Assembly: GCF_018320785.1 (NCBI RefSeq)
Contig: NC_054882.1
Span: forward strand, 25,486,719-25,550,718
Source: Cheilinus undulatus
Lineage: Eukaryota > Chordata > Actinopteri > Labriformes > Labridae
DNA length: 64,000 nucleotides
Direction: 5' to 3'
The position numbers were made by a program, and so were the translations under genes. Positions 34,521-46,000 of the stretch are shown here, one piece after another (the first letter of the stretch is position 1; each line of letters starts with the position of its first letter). Under the pieces are notes generated by a model. That model had not been told where the DNA came from, searched no databases, and was given only the letters and a program-made list of their open reading frames with translations.

Positions 34521-34854
34521 AACTGCTTCTACCTGGGTCCATACAAATTGTCTATTCTGCTTAAGGAGGTTCCTACATAGACATTTATACGTAGACACCT
34601 CATTGGCTGTGTTTGACTGCTGCGGTGGTACGTCAACATGTCCACCACATTGCCAGAGGCAAGACCACCACACGCATATACAAGCATACAAGGGAACTTG
34701 AGATTTGCTGAATAAAAAGCACTCCTGTGGGACCATGAACACGTGATAAATGCAGTTTTACATATCATAATTAGTGCATTAATGCAGACAGCCCTAGATA
34801 TTACATGTTACAGATATTAGGGACAGTAGAAGTGAATTTATTCCTAAAAACAAC

Positions 34855-35310
34855 TGTATTTGTGTGTGTGTGTGTATTTTTTTTTTAAATTATACTCTGA
34901 AAGAATTTCATTGTGACAAATCTACATTTTGGACATTTCAGCACATTTGAACATTATCAAGGTAATACTGATAATAACCCATTTATTTTGGTCACAATAA
35001 TTATGATATGAAATTTTTATATCTTAATTATTGTCACCTGGCATCTCAAGTTTAAAGTTTATCAGAGGTGATACAGAACGGTAATGGTTAGTTACTGTTG
35101 CTTCATTTTTCTTCAATGGTGTATTTTGGTTACATAAACATACAGCTCAGTTCCCCTAAAATTTGATAATGCATCCGTGCTAATGATTGTGTGTATAACC
35201 CAGCTTCCATTATGATACTTAAGCCAGAATCTTCTGTCAGTAATATACTGACAAGTAGCCAAAACAACCCCACTTGAAAAACAACACAGAAAGCAAATAC
35301 AAGCTATAGG
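34855..35310 (+). repeat. Dispersed repeat R3, copy a (inside FB2)
   Basis: Matches the reverse complement of 41575-42045 over about 450 bases, including GAAAGAATTTCATT, CATTTCAGCACATTTGAACA, TTTGGTCACAATAATTATGA, CCAGCTTCCATTATGA and AGCCAGAATCTTCTGT. Confidence 0.8.
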
Positions 35311-35312
35311 GT

Positions 35313-35501
35313 CTGCTTTTTCACATAACTAGGTAGGTTTGGATGGCTCTTTTCCCATCATCAGTGAAAACTTGAATGTTTTTACCCAGTTTTTATCTGT
35401 CTAATATTAAAATAGGTTATTTGATCTGAAACATTTAAGTGGGACAAATATGAAAATAACAGGAAGTCAGTAAGGGGCAAATACTTTGTCCCAGCACTGT
35501 A
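35313..35501 (+). mobile_element. Terminal piece of a Tc1-like transposon
   Basis: TTTTTCACATAACTAGGTAG, GATCTGAAACATTTAAGTG, and GGGGCAAATACTTTG ending CACTGTA correspond to the 3' end of the longer copy at 44498-46254. About 80 bases just beyond the end (35502-35583) also match the sequence just beyond that copy. Confidence 0.7.
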
Positions 35502-36268
35502 AGCCTTGACTTGCTGAAACATGGAGGGGGAAATGTCTCCACCTTGTGGTTTAAAAGAAAATGACTATCAATGTCTTCTTTAGAAACTGTACTAATGCAG
35601 CCATCCATTCCAAGGCAAAATCAGAGGTTTTTTGTGGAAGTCACCTGTTTTTTTTAAATTGTATTTTATGTCTGCATTTGGGTTACATTTGAAACATTTG
35701 ATTTCTTGGTCAAATAATGAAAGAAATAGTCATTTGTAAAATGGGACTCCCCAGAAGGTTCAGGGTGTCAAAGTATATTTTATTTTGAATGGGACATCAA
35801 GGTGGCCAGCTTTATTTGTTTTTCGTTTCTGGACAGAAATTGAAAAACCATTTATTCTTTTTTTGGTTTTTGGATTGAAACAGTTAAACGAGGAAACAAA
35901 CTCTGAAAATTGGTTGAATTTTGTTTAAAATGAAGAATATACCCACTTCTACTGCCCGTAATGTCAACTTAACTGTAATATGTAACATCTAGGGCTGTCT
36001 GCATTAATGCACTAATCATGATATGATAAATGTCTGTAATTTGTGTATTCATGTATTCAAAACTGCATTTATCACGCGTTCATGGTCCCACATGAGTGCT
36101 TTTTATTCAGCAAATCTCAAGTTCCCTCATGTACTTGTTTAAGCTTGTGAGGCGGTCTTGCCTCTGGCAATATGGCGGACACTCTGACCTATCACGGCAG
36201 CGGTCAAACACAGCCAATGAGGCGTCTACGTATATTATGTCCATGGATCCGGTTCGGTTAAGACAACG

Positions 36269-36846
36269 ATTTTGATATGGAAGCCATCGTGGATTGGCTT
36301 CAAAAGCTGTTTGTGGTTATTCCTAGCAGAACTTTGAGGCACTATGGATTTTTTTGATGTTTTAATTTGACCAGCGTGTTTTGTTTCTGTATTTAACTGT
36401 CAATAAGAAGTGTACAATTTCTACTTATTGCCAAGCATCTTTATTGTTTAAAACTAGCATTGTGTGTCTGACCTTGAGCCGCATATACTGCACTATGATT
36501 GCAAATTTAAAGTATACAACCTATAAAATACTCTTACTTTGTTGTCACATCAGTTTGACACATTTCACTTGTATCCCTAAACTCTTACAGCCAAGAAAAC
36601 TGAAGACAAGTTTGTCTATTTTCTTTCTTTATTTTTTTTCCCCAAAATTTATTTGGTGGGGTAAACCGGAGCACCCAGAGAAAACCCACAAGGATGATGG
36701 AACCCCAAATCAGAGAGCCAACCCTACTGTGTGTTCCCCATTGCTGACATTTCGACTTGATTTCATTTAAGTGTGGCGTTTAGCGACACCTAAATGGAAG
36801 CCATCAACTGTCAAAATGCCAACTTTGAGAAACAACACAGTGAAGA
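36269..36846. other. Spacer; small L2-like fragment near 36655-36725
   Basis: Contains GTAAACCGGAGCACCCAGAG and AAAACCCACA, the usual phrase from the 3' region of fish L2 elements. Nothing else seen. Confidence 0.4.
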
Positions 36847-39640
36847 TCAAGGTTCTGTTTGGGGAGGTGGGGGGCAATTTAGTCCTGTGTTCATGCACGA
36901 GTAAAAGGGGGCCATTATCTTTTTTCCCAGTGCCACAAAGAACCTCGTAACTATATTTGGTTTTGGGGCGTTTTGGAAAGCATCCGGATGGAGTTTCACA
37001 TACTCAAGGACAGCTTCATCAAAATGGGTCTGATCTGATAAAGCCGTCCTCAGTGTCTCTCCTGGAGATCCATATTCATCGTAGAGTTCTTTTAGCACTG
37101 CCTTAACAAAAATCTCCTCGTCCTGGATTTTAGTCAAAGCAGAGAAGTCAATCTCCTCCATCGCTTTCTCTAACAGACAGCTGATGACGGTATCAACATC
37201 CTCCAAACTAAGGGACATTCGGACCTTCTTTGGCGCTTTTGACTGGAGCTTCACCACCAGAGCAACAATGAGGCTGTTAGTACTTTTGATGCTTTCACTG
37301 GATGAGGCATTACTTGGAGCTAAAAGGACCCTATCAGTTAACTTCGATGAGGTTTTGGTTTCCTCTAAATAGTCTTTAACCAACAACCTTTCAGAGTCTG
37401 TCACCAGATTGTCAGGTGCTGATGGATGGCTCAGGAGGGAGGTCGGAGGAGACAGAGAGGGTACCTCAAGTGAGTTTGGACGTGAAGACACCCATTCATA
37501 GCGCGAGGTCAAAATATAACTATCAAAATGATATTGTAGATTTGAGTCGTCATAGCATAAAGAGGAGTTTTTTGAGGCCATGTCAGGAGGTGACAGCTGA
37601 CTGGAAGCAGATGTTTCTGTCTTCTTGCCATTGCATATCTCTTCAGGTGGGTTCAGTATAGTTGGAATCAGATTTTCTATGTCTGTTAGCGCATCTGAAA
37701 CTTTCTGGTTGTATCCAACCAAAGCAGGACTTTCTGCAAGAACGCTCTCACTTCATCCTCTACCATGATATACAGGGCCTCAAGGGTGGTTTGGTCCACC
37801 CTTTTCTTGGAAATGACAGGGTCCGAGTAACATTTTCTCCATGGGACAAGGGAACAAGGAGATGTTTTGCTGGGATTCAAATAAACATAAATTTTATCTG
37901 TCAGGTCCTTCGCAAACATCTGGATCTCGTTACTAGACATGAAGTCTTTCAGTCTTTCTTGCGGCAAGTTGGTCTTTTAAATCAAGAGGTCGACTTCCTT
38001 TGTGATGTCTGCATAATCTAACGTAGAAGACGTATCTCTTTCTGGGACAGTTTGTGTATCCGGAAGCAGAAAGCAAACTTTTCGAATGGGCTTTGATTCT
38101 GGAACAACTCCTGGTAAAGATTCTTCCAGAGCCTTCTTTTCCTCCATGAGCCTGATGGACTTTAAAACCTGTATAAGACTCACAAAGTATGGGTCTTTTT
38201 TTTTTTTAAAGGAATTTTGTAGATTTTCAATCATTGTCTCAATTTTGTTCTGCACAACTTGGTAGAATTTGACTTTGTGAACCCCTTCTGTAGTGCTGGT
38301 GTCTTCTTGTATCAAGTATTGGTCTCATATTCACACGAGGTTTAGCTGGGCTCCTTGGCTCAGGAATTTCCTCTTTAACGTCAGCATCTTGCAAACCATC
38401 TGTTATTTGCTTTACAATTTCAGTCGCTGCATAGTGAACATCAAAAGAGGTGTCTTTTTCTGCCTCTTCTGTGATGTCTGGTTTCTGATCAGACCATTTC
38501 TGCAGGATGTCACTCACTGATTGGACCGCTGACTCAACAGAGATCCTTGATTTTAAGCTCTGAGGGGATTCACATTGTATTTCTTCCTCTTTTGCTAGTG
38601 AACACACAGAGTTTACCTGTGATTTACATCCCTGGCTGGAGATAATCTCCACATCTTTTGGCCCCATACAAAATCTAAGACTCTTAAATTTAAGCTTACT
38701 GATGAATTTTTTTCAGACACTCAGCTGCATAGGTCAACATGTGCCGCAGAGATGACACACTAGACACGGAACTGGTGACATAAACCGCAGGATCTTCTGG
38801 CCAATGTGGGCTTTTGGCAGCCGCAGATAGAAGAGAATTTGCCTTCTGTGAAACTTCACTCACCATCATCTCTGCCAGCTTTTCTGCACTCTCACATTTG
38901 TCGTGTGGGACCTGCAGAGCACTGGCGAAGCTCTGTGAGAGAGCCTCCAAATCCACGGTCGACAACTGTAAAATGAGCAAGAAACATTGTTGATTACCAT
39001 ATAGTTCAGTAATATAATTAAAGGGGCCATTGTTAACAATGAGGGAAGTTCTGAATACAGGTCAGGCATTGTAATTGTTTGTTAGCTTACTAGCAGCTAA
39101 CTGGCTAGCAAACAATAGCACGCACCACGTTTGCTGGTATAACATTCATAATATTGATGAGGGAATATTGTAGCAAGCGTATTCATAGTGGGCAAACAAC
39201 AGGGTGAAATAAAACTAACCAGGATCAGTAACGATGGTCTGCAGGACGGAGCTGACCAGCATGTACTCCTTCATGGCTGTGGCCGAGTTCAGAATGGCTG
39301 TTTTCCACCATGTCATGATCGTCACGATAACCTCGCCTCTTGATGTAGTTGGTGCTTCGCTCTGGCCCAGCAAAGAGTTGGTGCTTGCTAAGCACCAGTT
39401 TTTAGCACCTTGAGCCCGTGCTTTGTTGGTGGAAATAGAAAGAACCAGTGCTAACCCAGGCACTAGCCTGGAACTAGCCCTAGCACCAGCTCGGTCGAAA
39501 AGGGGCATAAGAGGGAGTCTCCAAGGCGTGCTGTTACATTGAAGTCATCTGATCCTGAAGCTATTTCAGGTTGGGACACATATTTGGCCAGGCGCTCCCA
39601 ATACATTGGGATGACAATTTTCAGGGCATCAGCAGTGCAG
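36847..39640 (-). pseudogene. Unrecognised intron-containing gene, frame-broken
   Basis: A large minus-strand exon runs from an acceptor at 38965 to a stop at 36847. It is open in long pieces (38965-38696, 38667-38239, 38315-37977, 37967-37686, 37722-36847) that follow each other but change frame about three times and meet one in-frame stop near 37975. One change sits at a run of seven A residues near 38710, so a sequence error is possible there. An upstream exon ends with a donor at 39220 (GCTCCGTC side reads AMKEYMLVSSVLQTIVTDP); still further up, 39640-39515 reads TADALKIVIPMYWERLAKYV. The product is acidic and helix-rich with recurring phrases such as VQSVSDILQKWSD, EIVKQITDGLQD and FAKDLTDKIYVYL, and ends in PPPPQTEP. 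I do not recognise the family; it loosely recalls large sperm sheath proteins of the FSIP2 type, which is only a guess. It has introns, so it is not a processed copy. Confidence 0.55.
39363..39511. mobile_element. Small hAT-like MITE inside the unrecognised gene
   Basis: Low-complexity mirror words (GGTGCTTGCTAAGCACCAG, CACTAGCCTGGAACTAG) and ends GGCCCAGC and GGGGC separate two coding-like pieces of the gene on the minus strand. Ends are approximate and the superfamily is a guess. Confidence 0.4.
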
Positions 39641-39649
39641 ACAGCCACA

Positions 39650-41490
39650 CACATACCCCATATGAAGTGAATGGGAGAGATTGTGCACTTGTATGTGTGT
39701 GTTAGCGCATGAAGCGCGCATGTGTGTGTTTTTTGTGTTGTCTTGACTTTGGTGACGTCAATCAAAATAAGAACCCACAATCCTTTCTCAATAAAAGTTT
39801 TTCATGTGTTCAAATGGAGCTGGAAATGATAAAATTCATCTCTTCTGCACCTGCTCTCATCAAGACCTTGACAGGAACTGCATGTCTGTATAAAATTCAA
39901 TTAAAGGACTCTATTTCATAGGGAGGGCCAACACCACCAGGTATATCAAGAAGACAGCTGAGGCTCAGGTGCCAGGTGATCAGCATCAGCTAATCAGGCC
40001 ACACGTGACTAAAACACATGAATGAAGTCTCCTGTCATGTACAGTGTTTCTTAACCATTTCACTGTGTCATTGTCCAGCTACATGCTGCTTCAGCCTGGA
40101 CTTGGACATGACTTTGTAATGACAAGTCAGGTCTATTGTCATACATGACCTTGCAATGAAACCTGCACGCCTCCCCGAGCCCCTCTTGCGATTTCCGCTC
40201 TAGTGATAAATGTTCTCTCTTGATAAAATAATATTTAAAAAATAGAATAACTCGCATTTCCTATCTAAGTTGTTGGCACTATATGAGTTTGAAGTTTGAC
40301 CCTCAGATACCCTAAAAGGTGTTACACTCAGATTCTTCAGATCCTAAAATGAATAACACATATGAACAGCAATAAAAATATACTGTAAAACACTAGCTTT
40401 CAGCGGTCCATGTTCAGTGAAGTACACTCCATGATACCAAACAGCACAGTGACTACTTTTACCCTTTAAATAGGCAGACTGGCTACAAGTTTGAATACAC
40501 CTGTGATGCTAATTACAGGACACACCTTAGTTTAACATGTCCCTCTGGTCAAATTATCTTTCCTAAGGGTACCAACAACTTTGTCCAGGTTTCATTACTT
40601 TGTTTTTTTTAAGAAGATTCTTTTGAACCACAATTCAAAATCAATATCTGGTTTTCATTTCATGTTACACTTATTTTTCATTTCTACTTACTTTTGTCAG
40701 CTTTAAGTTATTCCAGTGACCATTGTGGGTTTTTCTTTCTTTACCAGAAGGGTACCAACAATTTAGCCCATGTGTATGTATACATGCACATTGGATTTCT
40801 TAAATTTTTTTTAAAGTGTGAGAGTATAAAAAATTGCAACAAAGCTGCAAAATGGACACATGAGTCTCTAAGGGAAGTTCTTTCAGGGGAAAACTTCTTA
40901 TAATGATCTCTGACATATTAATTACTAGTAACAAATGGTACATTTCAAGTATAATTAGCTCTGATAAAACTATTAATGTTTTTTGTGTTCACAAAGGAAG
41001 TACATTTTCTGTTAATTTTGCCCAGAGAGACTGTCATTTATAAACATTGCTAATAGATTTTGAAGGTTCACAGCATATTTTATCATGTTTTTGTCTGCAG
41101 TTGACGGATGAATGCAAGATGTAGCTTATTCTATCATGTGGAAAATTAAACTTTTTTTTTGTTTGTTTGTTTTTTTAAAGCAGCAATATACCTCAATTAT
41201 TTCTGTAAATGCAGAAAATGACCAGAGTATGAAATGCAGATAAGAACAGTGAAAATGTAGGTTTTGTTGCATGTTTCCCTAAACATCATATAGCTCATTT
41301 ATTTAGTTCTATATGGCATCTAAACTGCTTTCTGCATGAGGGGAAGGTGTCCTCTGCTGCACAGAATGTGGTCATAGGAGGTCAGGGAAATTTAAATAAG
41401 TACAGTGAAAAATGTAAGTTCTGTTTTATGTTTTTGTTGTATTTTGCTTTTTCCATGTGCCATGATACCATGATACATGTATCAGTATAA
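39650..41490. other. Spacer, nothing identified
   Basis: AT-rich; includes a short TG-rich stretch near 39690-39730. No coding frame with family resemblance on either strand. Confidence 0.5.
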
Positions 41491-41494
41491 TTAA

Positions 41495-41535
41495 TTTTGA
41501 AAGGGCATTCGACCGTTCGAATGCCCTTTTCAAAA
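41495..41535. repeat. Near-perfect hairpin, 18-base arms
   Basis: TTTTGAAAGGGCATTCGA, then the loop CCGT, then its mirror with one extra T. It could form a strong stem. It lies 40 bases before the R3 repeat copy. Confidence 0.9.
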
Positions 41536-41574
41536 TAAATGCGTCTGGTTCTATGTGAAAAAAAATAAATTGAA

Positions 41575-42045
41575 AAAGCAGTTCCTATAGCTTGTATCTG
41601 CTTTCTATGTTGTTTTTTCAAGTGGGGCTGTTTTGGCTGCTTGTTAATAGAATATTACTAACAGAAGATTCTGGCTTAAGTGTCATAATGGAAGCTGGAT
41701 TATACAGACATGATCATTAGCACAGATGCATTATCAAATTTTACGTTTACTGAGCTTTATGTTTTCTTAACCAAAATACACCATGGTTCATTTTTTTGAA
41801 GAAAAACATTAACATTAACAAACCTTACAGCCATTACCATTCTGTATCACCTGGAGAAACTTTAAACTGAAGATATCATAGTATGAACATTTCATATCAT
41901 AATTATTGTGACCAAAATGAATGGGTAATTATCATTTTTACCTTCATATTGTTCAAATGTGCTGAAATGTCCAGAATGTAGATTTGTCAAAATGAAATTC
42001 TTTCACAGAGTATAATTTAAAAAACACACAAATACAATTTTTAGA
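41575..42045 (-). repeat. Dispersed repeat R3, copy b
   Basis: Reverse-oriented copy of 34855-35310 with about 85% identity by eye. No terminal repeats or coding sequence were identified. Confidence 0.8.
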
Positions 42046-42154
42046 AGAGATCACAGCAATTTTTGTTTGGATCTCCATCTAATAGCTAAGCAGAAAAATG
42101 AACATGCACTTTCACTTCAGTAAATGAATAAATGCTGCAAGTTAGTTACTTAGG

Positions 42155-42270
42155 CTACATTCACACTGAAGTAAAATAGTGACCAATATCTGATTATCTT
42201 GCTCAAATGTGAGATTTTGAACAATTAAATGCAATACAAAAGCTGTATATGTGTCCCACATTCATCAAAA
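42155..42270 (+). mobile_element. Half of a hAT-type MITE
   Basis: Starts CTACATTCACACTGAAGT and continues ATCTGATTATCTTGCTCAAA, like the left half of the complete element at 62602-62866. Confidence 0.5.
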
Positions 42271-42517
42271 CACGCAGTTAAAAGATCACAAACTAATAAA
42301 ATTCTACTTTTCTGTTGTTCAATAAATTGTGTAATGTAATCACAACGTTTGCAGTACACTTGCAGCTGTGTGCGCTTTCCATTTTAAAGGTGCATTTAGT
42401 TTTGTTTTCGAGTGGGCCGGTTGATAGAATAGAGTCGGGTCGTGCCGTCCCGCCCAGTGAAGCTGCTCCGTTAACTAAAACACACGCCCTATAGAATGCT
42501 TTTCGAACTGTTTCCAG

Positions 42518-42557
42518 CCAATCAGAACGCAGAGCGTAGGGAGCGCCGTTGTTTGAA
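42518..42557 (+). promoter_or_regulatory. arhgap11a: CCAAT box plus CDE/CHR of arhgap11a
   Basis: CCAAT (42518-42522) is followed 34 bases later by TTTGAA (CHR, 42552-42557); exactly four bases before the CHR stands GCGCC (CDE, 42543-42547). This spacing is the known layout of G2/M genes bound by NF-Y, DREAM and MMB. ARHGAP11A is a known cell-cycle gene. No TATA box is seen. Confidence 0.75.
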
Positions 42558-42559
42558 TG

Positions 42560-43067
42560 CTCTGCGGAAACAGACACCCCTTGCAACGCAACCGACCCGA
42601 CGACATCAAGATACCGTGGCACAATGCAGTTAGACAGTAAACGGAAGAAAATGGACTAATTCGCCGCTTCAGACGAGGCGAGGGGTTGTTTAAGCTGTTG
42701 TCTGCGTTCCGCATTTTTTTTCTTTCAGTTCGTCTTACTATAACGACGCGCTAACGTTAGTTAGCTAACTACATTACCTCTATAGCTAGCCGTTGGATAG
42801 CACTTCATAATGTGAGGCTAGCGGAGTAGCTAACATCTACTCAAATTTTATGTCGCTCTTTCTTTTGAGGTCACGGTTTAGATAAGCAGGTTCTGGACAA
42901 CAGGCAGTCTGTGGGGGGCGAGGGCTCACATGAGGATGACTTAGCAGAACTCTGGGTGAAGTAGTTAAATTAGAAAGGCCTCGTGTTAAAAAAACAGTAA
43001 AAGCAGCGACTGTCAGGTCGACATCGGTTACAGATTCACGTCTCAAGATAGGAAACTCCAGTGTAAA
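42560..43067 (+). other. arhgap11a: Probable 5' UTR region of arhgap11a
   Basis: Between the CHR and the start codon. It is the most CpG-rich stretch near the gene. A splice acceptor-like TTTTTTCTTTCAG near 42720 leaves room for a non-coding exon. No coding frame is supported. Confidence 0.4.
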
Positions 43068-46000
43068 ATGAGGGTCATGGAGAGAAATGTGATGCGTCTG
43101 GTAGCTGTCCAACATCTCCGCTCAGCGTTTGGGATAAAGACAAAGAACTGGAACAAAAACAAAACAGCAAGCTGTAAGGCAACAAGCAGCATCTCGGTAA
43201 GTTAAAGTAAAAGTTATTGCTGTTGTACAACTGCTTATCCAGTTAATCTTATACAATGAATTTCCCTGATGCGGCAGACGACGAAACTGCATTATAGTGT
43301 CAGCCTTGGACATACTATTGTTTTGTCTGCTGAATGGAATTAGCATATTAGTGAAAGCTTGCCCCCACTGATGAGACCCATTTGTTCACAGGCTGTTGTC
43401 ACCCATGTCAGTCACTGCTGTTGCTTTGTTTGGCTTGGTTATTCACACCACAAATCTGTATACCAACAATAGAGAGATGTTACAACACAAAAAGGCAATG
43501 TTTTCGCATAAACATTTATGGCACATGATTGAAGCATCTCTGGACATTTTTAGCAATAAACCCCTCGTTATTAAGGCATGAAATTTGAAACTTTTTTAAA
43601 AGCCATGCATGCCGAGTTTCACAGCCGTTAATTTTAGACTGGAGACAGATTCTCTTTATCTACTTCCAGTTGCTTAACAAGAGTCACAAGGTATGTTGCA
43701 AGTGACTTGTGACTTTTCAATTGAACACTGAACTTCTGCATTTGGGGCTACTTTCAAAAACATTCAACATGCCACACATTTTGTGTGATCATATTATTTA
43801 GTATTTTTGTGTTGATGTTCTATTTCTATTTTTTTCAATTGTTCCTTCAGACAAAGATTTTCGGAGTGTCCCTGGAGAGTTTACCATACTATAATATGGA
43901 ATGTGGAAGTGTGCCAAGGTAAATGGATATACATATTTGTTTTAACTTTAACCAAAAGTGTTCATTTTTCCTTGATTTAGTGAAAAGATCTTGACATTTT
44001 CCTTCTTTCAAAGCTTTCTGGTTGACGCATGTATGGTACTGCTCGCTCATGTCGACACAGAGGGCCTGTTCAGAAAGTCAGGATCTGTTATCCGTCTGAA
44101 AGCACTCAGGGTGAGTGATGGCTGCTGTTGACCTTGTTTTCAGAGGGACCTTGACCTGAAGAGAAAGGTCTTGACTTAACAGAGCTGTGCTTTTCTTTCT
44201 TTCAGGCTAAATTAGATGCAGGAGAGGAATGCCTGTCCTCTGCTCTTCCTTGTGATGTGGCTGGGCTGGTCAAGCAGTTTTTCAGGGAGCTGCCAGAGCC
44301 AGTACTGTCCACAGAGCTACAGGAGGCCTTTCTGAAGGCCCAGCAGCTCCCAACACAAGAGGAGAGGACCTCTGCCACCATGCTGCTGTCCTGTGTACTG
44401 CCTGACAGAAACCTGAGTGTGCTGCGACACTTTTTTGACTTCCTCAATAATGTGTCTAAGAGGTGCCCAAGATTCTTAACCTATATCCATCAGTGTATAC
44501 AGTGCTGTAAAAAGTATTTGCCCACTTCCTGATTTCTTTCTTGATTTTTGGCTTATTGTCACACTTAAATATGTCAGATCATTAAACAAATTGCGATATT
44601 AGACAAAGACAAACCTGAGTAAATGCAAAATGCAGTTTTTAAATGAGCATTATATTTACTAATGGAAAAAAGCTATCCAAATCTACTTGTCCCTTTGTGA
44701 AAAAGCACCCCCCTTTTTATAATCATATATAACTGTGATTAATCGTGGTTATTAATGCTGTTTTTTATTATAGTAGGCCACAACAGAGAGTGCAGTCTAG
44801 ACCTGCTTTCTTTGTAAAGTGTCTTGATTACTTTGGTTATGAATTGGAGCTATACAAACAAAGAATCCTTATTTGAACCACGTTTTTGGAAAGCCAAGTT
44901 CAGTTTCATCTGGTACACCCAGGCCAGCCATTCTTGGTCAAGTCTCCCCTAAAAAAGAGATCACTGATCTCAGTGTGGTTAAATGGTTAAATAAATAAAT
45001 TACTGCCTGGCCAAATCCCTAAACCAGAACCTGTCTGACAAAGTGAAGTCGGCTAAAAGATTTCAGAAAGCAAAACCAAGCTGCTATCTGAATAAATTCA
45101 AGAACGGACAAGAGACAAATTCATTGATAACTGGCAGCCTGCAAAGGGTTACAAAGCCATTTCTAGATCTTTGGGACTCCAGTAAACCGCAATGAGAGCC
45201 ATTATCCACAAATGGAGAAAACTTGCAACTGTGCTGAACCTTCCCAGGAGTGGTCTACCAAAATTACTCAAAGAGCGCATCGACCAGTAGTCCAGGATGT
45301 CACAAAAGAACCCCGAGCAACATCTTAAGACCTGACAGCCTCACTTGACTCAGCTAAGGTCAGTGTTCATGATTCAACAATAACAAAGACACTGGGAAAA
45401 AATGGCATCCATGGGAGAGTTCCAAGGCCAAAACCACTGCTGACCAAAACAAACAAAGACTCATCTCACATTTGCCAAAAAGCACCTTAATGATCCCCAA
45501 TACTTTTGGGAAAGGCAAGACAAAAGTTGAACTTTCTGGAAGGTTTTACATCCTGCTACATCTGGTTTAAAACTAACATGCATTTAATTAAAAAAGTATC
45601 AAACCAACAGTCAAACGTGATAGTCTGGGGCTACTTTGCTTCTTCAGGACCTGTAAGACTTGCCATAACTGATGGAACCTTGAATTCTGTTCTCTACCAG
45701 AAAATCCTGAAGGAAAATGTCTGACCATCAGTTTGTGACCTCAAGATAAAGCACACTAGGGTTATGCAACAGGATAATGATTCGAAAAACATAAGCAAGT
45801 CCACCTTTGAATGGCTGGAAAATGGTTTGGGAATGTTTTCGAGTGACCTAGTCAAAGTCCAGATTCAAATCTAATTAAGATGCTGTGGCATGATCTTGAA
45901 CAGACCGTTCTTGCTTGAACACCCCCCCCCCCCCCCCCCAGTATGGCTGAATTAAAACTACTCTGCAAAGAAGAGTGGACAAAAATTCCTACACAGGGAT

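Larger units (their letters stand above)
34553..36268. repeat. Fold-back element FB2 (inverted arms about 300 bases, 1.1-kb centre)
   Basis: Left arm 34553-34845 and right arm 35940-36268 are inverted copies of one another: GTGCTTTTTATTCAGCAAAT, CTCAAGTTCCCT, GGTCTTGCCTCTGGCAAT, GTCAAACACAGCCAATGAGG, TCTACGTAT all recur in mirror order. The centre contains a segment (34855-35310) that has an inverted second copy at 41575-42045, and a Tc1-type terminal piece (35313-35501). No transposase was found. The arms share a CCTCTGGCAAYATGG phrase with FB1, so the two may be related. Confidence 0.75.

Noticed and set aside
34374-34742. 122-codon open frame on the minus strand
   Set aside because: Runs through the GA microsatellite (serine-leucine repeat) and the fold-back arm; a product of repeat sequence.
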